A stretch of DNA of 8,470 nucleotides from Thermoplasmata archaeon (GTDB taxonomy: Archaea > Thermoplasmatota > E2 > DHVEG-1). The stretch covers positions 1 to 8,470 of the forward strand of contig DAOWFO010000042.1 in the NCBI GenBank assembly GCA_030637965.1, given 5' to 3'. The notes under the pieces were generated by a model, which worked only from the letters and a program-made list of their open reading frames with translations, was not told the DNA's origin and ran no database searches. Both the position numbers and the translations under genes were made by a program. Positions 5,904 through 8,470 of the stretch are shown here, in pieces; the first letter of the stretch is position 1; the number at the start of each line of letters is the position of its first letter.

Positions 5904-6740
5904 TTGAAAAAAGAAAACATAAGAATTGCTATTATTAGAATGGAAGGAACTAACTGCGAACAAGAATCATACTACGCTTTTAAAAGACTAAATGCAAAAC
6001 CTGAATTTGTACATCTGAAACAATTATTAAATATAGATTGTAACAAAGATGAAAAAAGGGATCTTTTTGATTATCAAGGTCTAATGATACCTGGAGGATT
6101 TTCAGCTGGGGATTATATTAGAGCTGGAGCGATTTTTGCAGCTAGAATTAAGAGTAAACTGCAAAAAAAATTAGAAAAATATGTAAAACAAGAATACCCA
6201 ATTCTTGGGGTTTGCAATGGTTTTCAGGTATTGATTGAACTTGGATTATTACCCGGGATTGACAAAATTATCAGTCCTACTCCTGAAGCTTGTTTGAATA
6301 TAAATGATTCTGACAGATTTGAATGTAGACCCTCACTACTTAAACATGAGAATAGTGGCAATTGTGTTTTTACCTCTAAAATTCCAAAAAATGAAATCAG
6401 GTTAATTCCAAGTGCACATGTAGAAGGTAAACTATTATTTCCATTGGATAAACAAGAAGAATATATTAAACGACTTGAAGAAAATGATCAAGTCGTATTT
6501 CGTTATGTTAATCCAGATGGAAAATACTCTGGATATCCATGGAATCCTAATGGATCTATTTCAAATATTGCAGGTATATGTAACCATCAAGGCAACGTAT
6601 TTGGTATGATGCCTCATCCAGAGAGAAGCTTTTACAAACATCAGCATCCCGATTGGTCAAACACTGGTTTAAATGATAATTTTGGTGATGGCCGAGAAGT
6701 TTTTGAATCTGTATTAGAATATATCACTAAAAAATTTTGA
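5904..6740 (+). CDS. purQ: Phosphoribosylformylglycinamidine (FGAM) synthase, glutaminase subunit PurQ
   Basis: Class I glutamine amidotransferase subunit that releases ammonia for FGAR to FGAM conversion in purine synthesis, working with PurL and PurS. The 278-residue product opens with IRIAIIRMEGTNCEQE (6-21). GLMIPGGFSAGDYIRAGAIF (59-78) forms the oxyanion region. The nucleophile is Cys104 in LGVCNGFQVL, and His238 and Glu240 lie in MMPHPERSF. SAHVEGK (170-176) and PDGKYSGYPWNPNGS (204-218) are typical PurQ segments. It is longer than the roughly 225-residue bacterial PurQ, matching a long form I associate with some archaea. The start is TTG with a good SD; beginning at the first ATG would remove beta1. 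It is the only plus-strand gene here, and no purL, purS or other purine gene is in the window. Confidence 0.96.
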   Translation: MKKENIRIAIIRMEGTNCEQESYYAFKRLNAKPEFVHLKQLLNIDCNKDEKRDLFDYQGLMIPGGFSAGDYIRAGAIFAARIKSKLQKKLEKYVKQEYPILGVCNGFQVLIELGLLPGIDKIISPTPEACLNINDSDRFECRPSLLKHENSGNCVFTSKIPKNEIRLIPSAHVEGKLLFPLDKQEEYIKRLEENDQVVFRYVNPDGKYSGYPWNPNGSISNIAGICNHQGNVFGMMPHPERSFYKHQHPDWSNTGLNDNFGDGREVFESVLEYITKKF

Positions 6741-6895
6741 GATAATTAAAAAACTTCTCATTTGCAATGAATAATAATTAATGTTAAAAAAATAAAAATA
6801 ATAAATTTCAAATAGATAATTGTCATAACAATACCATAGATAAAGTCCCATAAGTAGAAGGTATTTTCCTGCTTTGTATATACGAATTTACAATT

Positions 6896-6981
6896 AAAAA
6901 ATGACAGAAAAATTATGGACGGGGAAGTATGAAGGTGGTGAGGAAAGATGGGATAAAATTAGGATAACTTCCCCATCCAAT
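6896..6981 (-). ncRNA. Candidate small RNA: 13-bp stem closing a pyrimidine-rich loop, then U-tracts
   Basis: Arms at 6967-6979 (UGGAUGGGGAAGU in the minus transcript) and 6916-6928 (ACUUCCCCGUCCA) pair over 13 bp with one U-G wobble. On the plus strand the same position is a C-A mismatch, so the minus strand is the better RNA. The 38-nt loop is mostly C and U and includes CUUUCCUCACCACCUUC. U5 (6912-6908) directly follows the stem and U6 (6901-6896) lies a little further on, as expected for archaeal termination. Two TTTATATA boxes upstream on the same strand predict a start near 6981-6996. The island stands out in base composition from its surroundings. I know no family with this layout. A readthrough terminator hairpin for the TMK-like gene is the main alternative. 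Confidence 0.45.
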
Positions 6982-7002
6982 AATATATAATAATCATATT
7001 AG

Positions 7003-7028
7003 TATATAAATTTTATTATATAAATTTT
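7003..7028 (-). promoter_or_regulatory. Tandem BRE/TATA boxes (AAAATTTATATA twice) facing the candidate small RNA
   Basis: Read on the minus strand, AAAATTTATATA occurs twice, at 7028-7017 and 7014-7003, inside a 14-bp tandem repeat (7005-7018 and 7019-7032, 13 of 14 identical). TTTATATA with an A-rich upstream element is the archaeal consensus. The nearer box would start transcription about 25 nt downstream, near 6981, at the base of the hairpin. The boxes lie after the stop of the TMK-like gene, so they do not serve it. Confidence 0.5.
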
Positions 7029-7064
7029 ATTTGATTTGATACTAATATTTAAATAAGGTTTTCT

Positions 7065-7075
7065 AATAAGAAAAA
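7065..7075 (-). terminator. U-rich tract directly after the TMK-like gene
   Basis: The minus strand reads TTTTTCTTATT immediately after the TAA stop. Archaeal RNA polymerase commonly terminates at such U-runs without a hairpin. This would separate the kinase cluster from the small-RNA promoter downstream. Confidence 0.35.
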
Positions 7076-7651
7076 TTATATTTGCTTATCAAGTTTGTCA
7101 AGTATATTTTCAATTTTGGTAAAAGTATCTTCAATTGAGTGAGAAGTATCAATAATGTTCCAATTTTTTACAAGAATCAATGCTTTTTTTCTCACTTTTA
7201 CAAGTTCTTCATGAGTTTCAAAAATCTCTTTTTGTTCTCGCATTTCAACACGCTTAACCAATTCCTCAGGTAATGCATCTAAAAAAAACATATAATCTGA
7301 GGTTGGTACAAAATTTTCAAAGAATTTATATCCATTTTTAGCCAATCTCTCAGGAAGATATGCAGTACCTATAAGGTAACGAACCATTATAAGTGTTCCA
7401 GGATTATCTGGCTTATAATATTTTTTAACTGAGCGTAGTACATCCAACATATAATAGATAGATGCAAGTAATTTGTCAATTTTACCTTCACCAGTCAATG
7501 CTTTCTTTGCTTTTCTGCCAAAAAAATTATCGGTTGTAGGATGAGAGCGGATAATGACTTTCTCACCTCTATTTTTATATCTTTTGTAGATCAACTTTGC
7601 ATGGGTATCCTTTCCCACCGCATCTAATCCATCCACTATTATTAGTCGCAT
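7076..7651 (-). CDS. Thymidylate kinase-like P-loop nucleotide/substrate kinase
   Basis: A 191-residue protein with the thymidylate kinase fold. RLIIVDGLDAVGKDTHAKLI (2-21) is beta1 plus the P-loop (GLDAVGKDT). MVRYLIGTAYLP (89-100) is the position of the DRY/H motif. YMFFLDALPEEL (120-131) is the strand leading to the lid, and RVEMREQKEIFETHEE (134-149) replaces the usual R-rich lid. The Asp of DRY is Val here and the lid lacks the DRFE form, so dTMP phosphorylation is not assured. It starts 7 nt after a polyprenol-kinase-like membrane protein, with SD-like AAGGAT overlapping the upstream stop region, so the two are co-transcribed. It could be a genuine but divergent dTMP kinase or a paralogue acting on another phosphate acceptor; the sequence does not settle which. 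A U-rich terminator follows. Confidence 0.75.
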   Translation of the reverse strand: MRLIIVDGLDAVGKDTHAKLIYKRYKNRGEKVIIRSHPTTDNFFGRKAKKALTGEGKIDKLLASIYYMLDVLRSVKKYYKPDNPGTLIMVRYLIGTAYLPERLAKNGYKFFENFVPTSDYMFFLDALPEELVKRVEMREQKEIFETHEELVKVRKKALILVKNWNIIDTSHSIEDTFTKIENILDKLDKQI

Positions 7652-7658
7652 AATCCTT

Positions 7659-8324
7659 TCACGCTATTATAAAAAACCAATACAAAAAGGATATAACAAA
7701 AGGAACAGAAAGATTGTCAAATCCTCTGGGAGTAATTCCCTCAATAACCGCTCCAACCAATGCTATAAGAGAAAGAAACATAAAATGCTGAAATGTTAAA
7801 GAAATTTCATAAAACAAAACAGCAACTATCATTGTAATTAAAGTGAAAACAAACATTGAAAATGATCCTATATAGCTCTTCTCATCACCAAAAATATTGA
7901 ATTTTCTTTTACCAAATTTACTACCGATAATAGATGCAAATCCATCCCCATATGACATTGCAAGTATTCCTATTGCAATAACAACCATATTATCAAAAAA
8001 CACATAAGCAAGAACAGTCCAAGTTATTGAATAATATACAAGCCCCATACTATGACCAGCAGCAGAGGTTTTTCCTCTGATAGATTTAATTGGAGTATGC
8101 GGACTCATTAGAAATGTAAAAATAATAAAAGGCCCTGCCGCCAGAAATACCATAACTTCCCTTGTTTGAAAAATAGGAAGTAAAAAAGCAACATTTCCCA
8201 CCATAATATGAAGAACTTTTCTACTCATTGATGGATATTTATGTAAAGCCTTTTCAGTAACAATTAGCATGATTGCTACATAGATATAGACAATAGCAAC
8301 ACCAACCAAATCGTTTTGTATCAT
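7659..8324 (-). CDS. Polyprenol/phytol/dolichol kinase-family membrane protein (CDP-diglyceride synthase superfamily)
   Basis: A 221-residue integral membrane protein with seven or eight hydrophobic segments. Motifs of the CTP-dependent dolichol/phytol kinase group are SRKVLHI (34-40), MSYGDGFASIIGSKFGKRKF (123-142), GDEKSYIGSFSMF (146-158) and GFDNLSVPF (201-209). Family members phosphorylate a prenyl alcohol with CTP (or transfer CMP to phosphatidate), so in an archaeon a geranylgeraniol- or dolichol-type kinase for lipid salvage or glycan carriers is the natural guess. I choose ATG 8324 because AGGAGG lies 10 nt upstream. An in-frame TTG at 8393 would add 23 residues but overlaps the preceding frame and has no SD. 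The gene is followed after 7 nt by the TMK-like kinase. The family is fairly sure; the exact substrate is not. Confidence 0.78.
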   Translation of the reverse strand: MIQNDLVGVAIVYIYVAIMLIVTEKALHKYPSMSRKVLHIMVGNVAFLLPIFQTREVMVFLAAGPFIIFTFLMSPHTPIKSIRGKTSAAGHSMGLVYYSITWTVLAYVFFDNMVVIAIGILAMSYGDGFASIIGSKFGKRKFNIFGDEKSYIGSFSMFVFTLITMIVAVLFYEISLTFQHFMFLSLIALVGAVIEGITPRGFDNLSVPFVISFLYWFFIIA

Positions 8325-8334
8325 TAAATCAAAT

Positions 8335-8340
8335 CCTCCT
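8335..8340 (-). promoter_or_regulatory. Strong Shine-Dalgarno AGGAGG deciding the polyprenol-kinase-like start
   Basis: AGGAGG on the minus strand is 10 nt before ATG 8324. It is the best SD in the window and argues against the longer TTG-initiated reading at 8393. Confidence 0.65.
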
Positions 8341-8349
8341 AAACATAAT

Positions 8350-8470
8350 TTACCCCACAAAAGCTCCCAGTAAAAATGCAATAAGACCAACAAAGATTGC
8401 TATCAACGTGAATTTCCTATGAATCTTCATGTCTATATCCTTTTTGAAGAGTAACTGTAATGATGTAACA
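8350..8470 (-). CDS. C-terminal end of a membrane protein, or a 26-residue single-span membrane peptide
   Basis: The frame is open from the right edge to TAA at 8350-8352. It ends with a basic patch (KIHRK) and one hydrophobic helix (FTLIAIFVGLIAFLLGAFVG). Either it is the last transmembrane segment of a gene that starts outside the window, or it begins at ATG 8430 (SD-like AAGGA 7 nt upstream) and encodes a 26-residue peptide. Only 13 codons lie upstream within the window, too few to decide. Its stop is 25 nt before the next start, so it belongs to the same transcription unit as the polyprenol-kinase-like gene. No function can be assigned. Confidence 0.5.
   Translation of the reverse strand, partial: VTSLQLLFKKDIDMKIHRKFTLIAIFVGLIAFLLGAFVG

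Larger units (their letters stand above)
6741..7075. other. Convergent intergenic gap between purQ and the TMK-like gene
   Basis: 335 nt. Positions 6741-6895 are very AT-rich and show nothing I can name; there is no clear T-run terminator after purQ. Positions 6896-7028 hold a candidate minus-strand small RNA with its promoter, described separately. Positions 7029-7064 show no further feature. Confidence 0.6.

Noticed and set aside
5751..5963. Minus-strand open frame of 70 codons
   Set aside because: Overlaps the purQ start and its leader on the opposite strand. It is a low-complexity translation without motifs or an SD.
6940..6947. GAGGAAAG on the plus strand, resembling the RNase P RNA conserved core
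   Set aside because: No continuation of the core (GUCC), no ACAGNRA counterpart, and far too little structured sequence for RNase P RNA.
6929..6967. 12-codon plus-strand frame (MKVVRKDGIKLG) inside the loop
   Set aside because: Too short to distinguish from chance and overlaps the better-supported hairpin.
6916..6979. Inverted repeat as ends of a miniature transposable element
   Set aside because: Only 64 bp in total, no matching target-site duplication (flanks AAATTA and ATAATA), and no second copy in the window.
5663..7032. Short direct repeats as a CRISPR array
   Set aside because: Units are 10-14 bp, directly abutting, with no unique spacers and no cas gene nearby.

Overview
The window looks like an AT-rich archaeal chromosome segment. 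Ribosome binding sites of the GGAGGTGA type precede most genes. TTTATATA boxes with A-rich flanks (BRE/TATA-like) are present, and there are no bacterial -35/-10 patterns. Several proteins look archaeal in type: a zinc-knuckle ATP sulfurylase, a stand-alone PurQ of the long form, a DHH phosphoesterase, and a CTP-type polyprenol kinase relative. I would guess a Euryarchaeote near Thermoplasmatota, but that placement rests on memory of the families and is only moderately firm.

Positions 1-5660 hold a minus-strand run of seven genes. In order of transcription they are a ribbon-helix-helix (RHH) regulator (5647-5411), ATP sulfurylase (5391-4267), a DHH phosphoesterase (4250-3273), APS kinase (3253-2642), a PAPS-type sulfotransferase (2636-2064), an SLC13/DASS anion transporter (2022-595) and a universal stress protein-like gene cut by the window edge (519-1). 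The first five are separated by 5-19 nt, each with its own Shine-Dalgarno (SD) sequence, and read as one operon. The last two follow gaps of 41 and 75 nt and probably belong to the same unit. Together they form a sulfation module: anion uptake, sulfate to APS, APS to PAPS, and transfer of the sulfuryl group to an acceptor. The DHH protein is well placed to dispose of the by-product PAP. No APS/PAPS reductase is visible, so sulfation of a glycan, lipid or other acceptor fits better than assimilatory reduction. A 40-bp array of four 10-bp AT-rich repeats, overall an imperfect palindrome, lies just upstream of the RHH gene and looks like its operator.

Positions 5661-5903 are the divergent control region. 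purQ (FGAM synthase glutaminase subunit) is the only plus-strand protein gene I accept, at 5904-6740, with a TTG start and no other purine gene near it.

Positions 6741-7075 are a convergent intergenic gap. Inside it a GC-richer island (6916-6979) forms a 13-bp stem around a 38-nt loop. The stem is perfect, counting one G-U pair, only in the minus-strand transcript. It lies just downstream of two tandem TTTATATA boxes and is followed by U-tracts. I propose an undescribed small RNA displaying a pyrimidine-rich loop that resembles the anti-SD sequence.

Positions 7076-8470 carry a second minus-strand cluster. It contains the end of a membrane protein or a tiny membrane peptide (8350-8470), a polyprenol/phytol/dolichol kinase-family membrane protein (8324-7659) and, 7 nt later, a thymidylate kinase-like P-loop kinase with an altered DRY motif (7651-7076).
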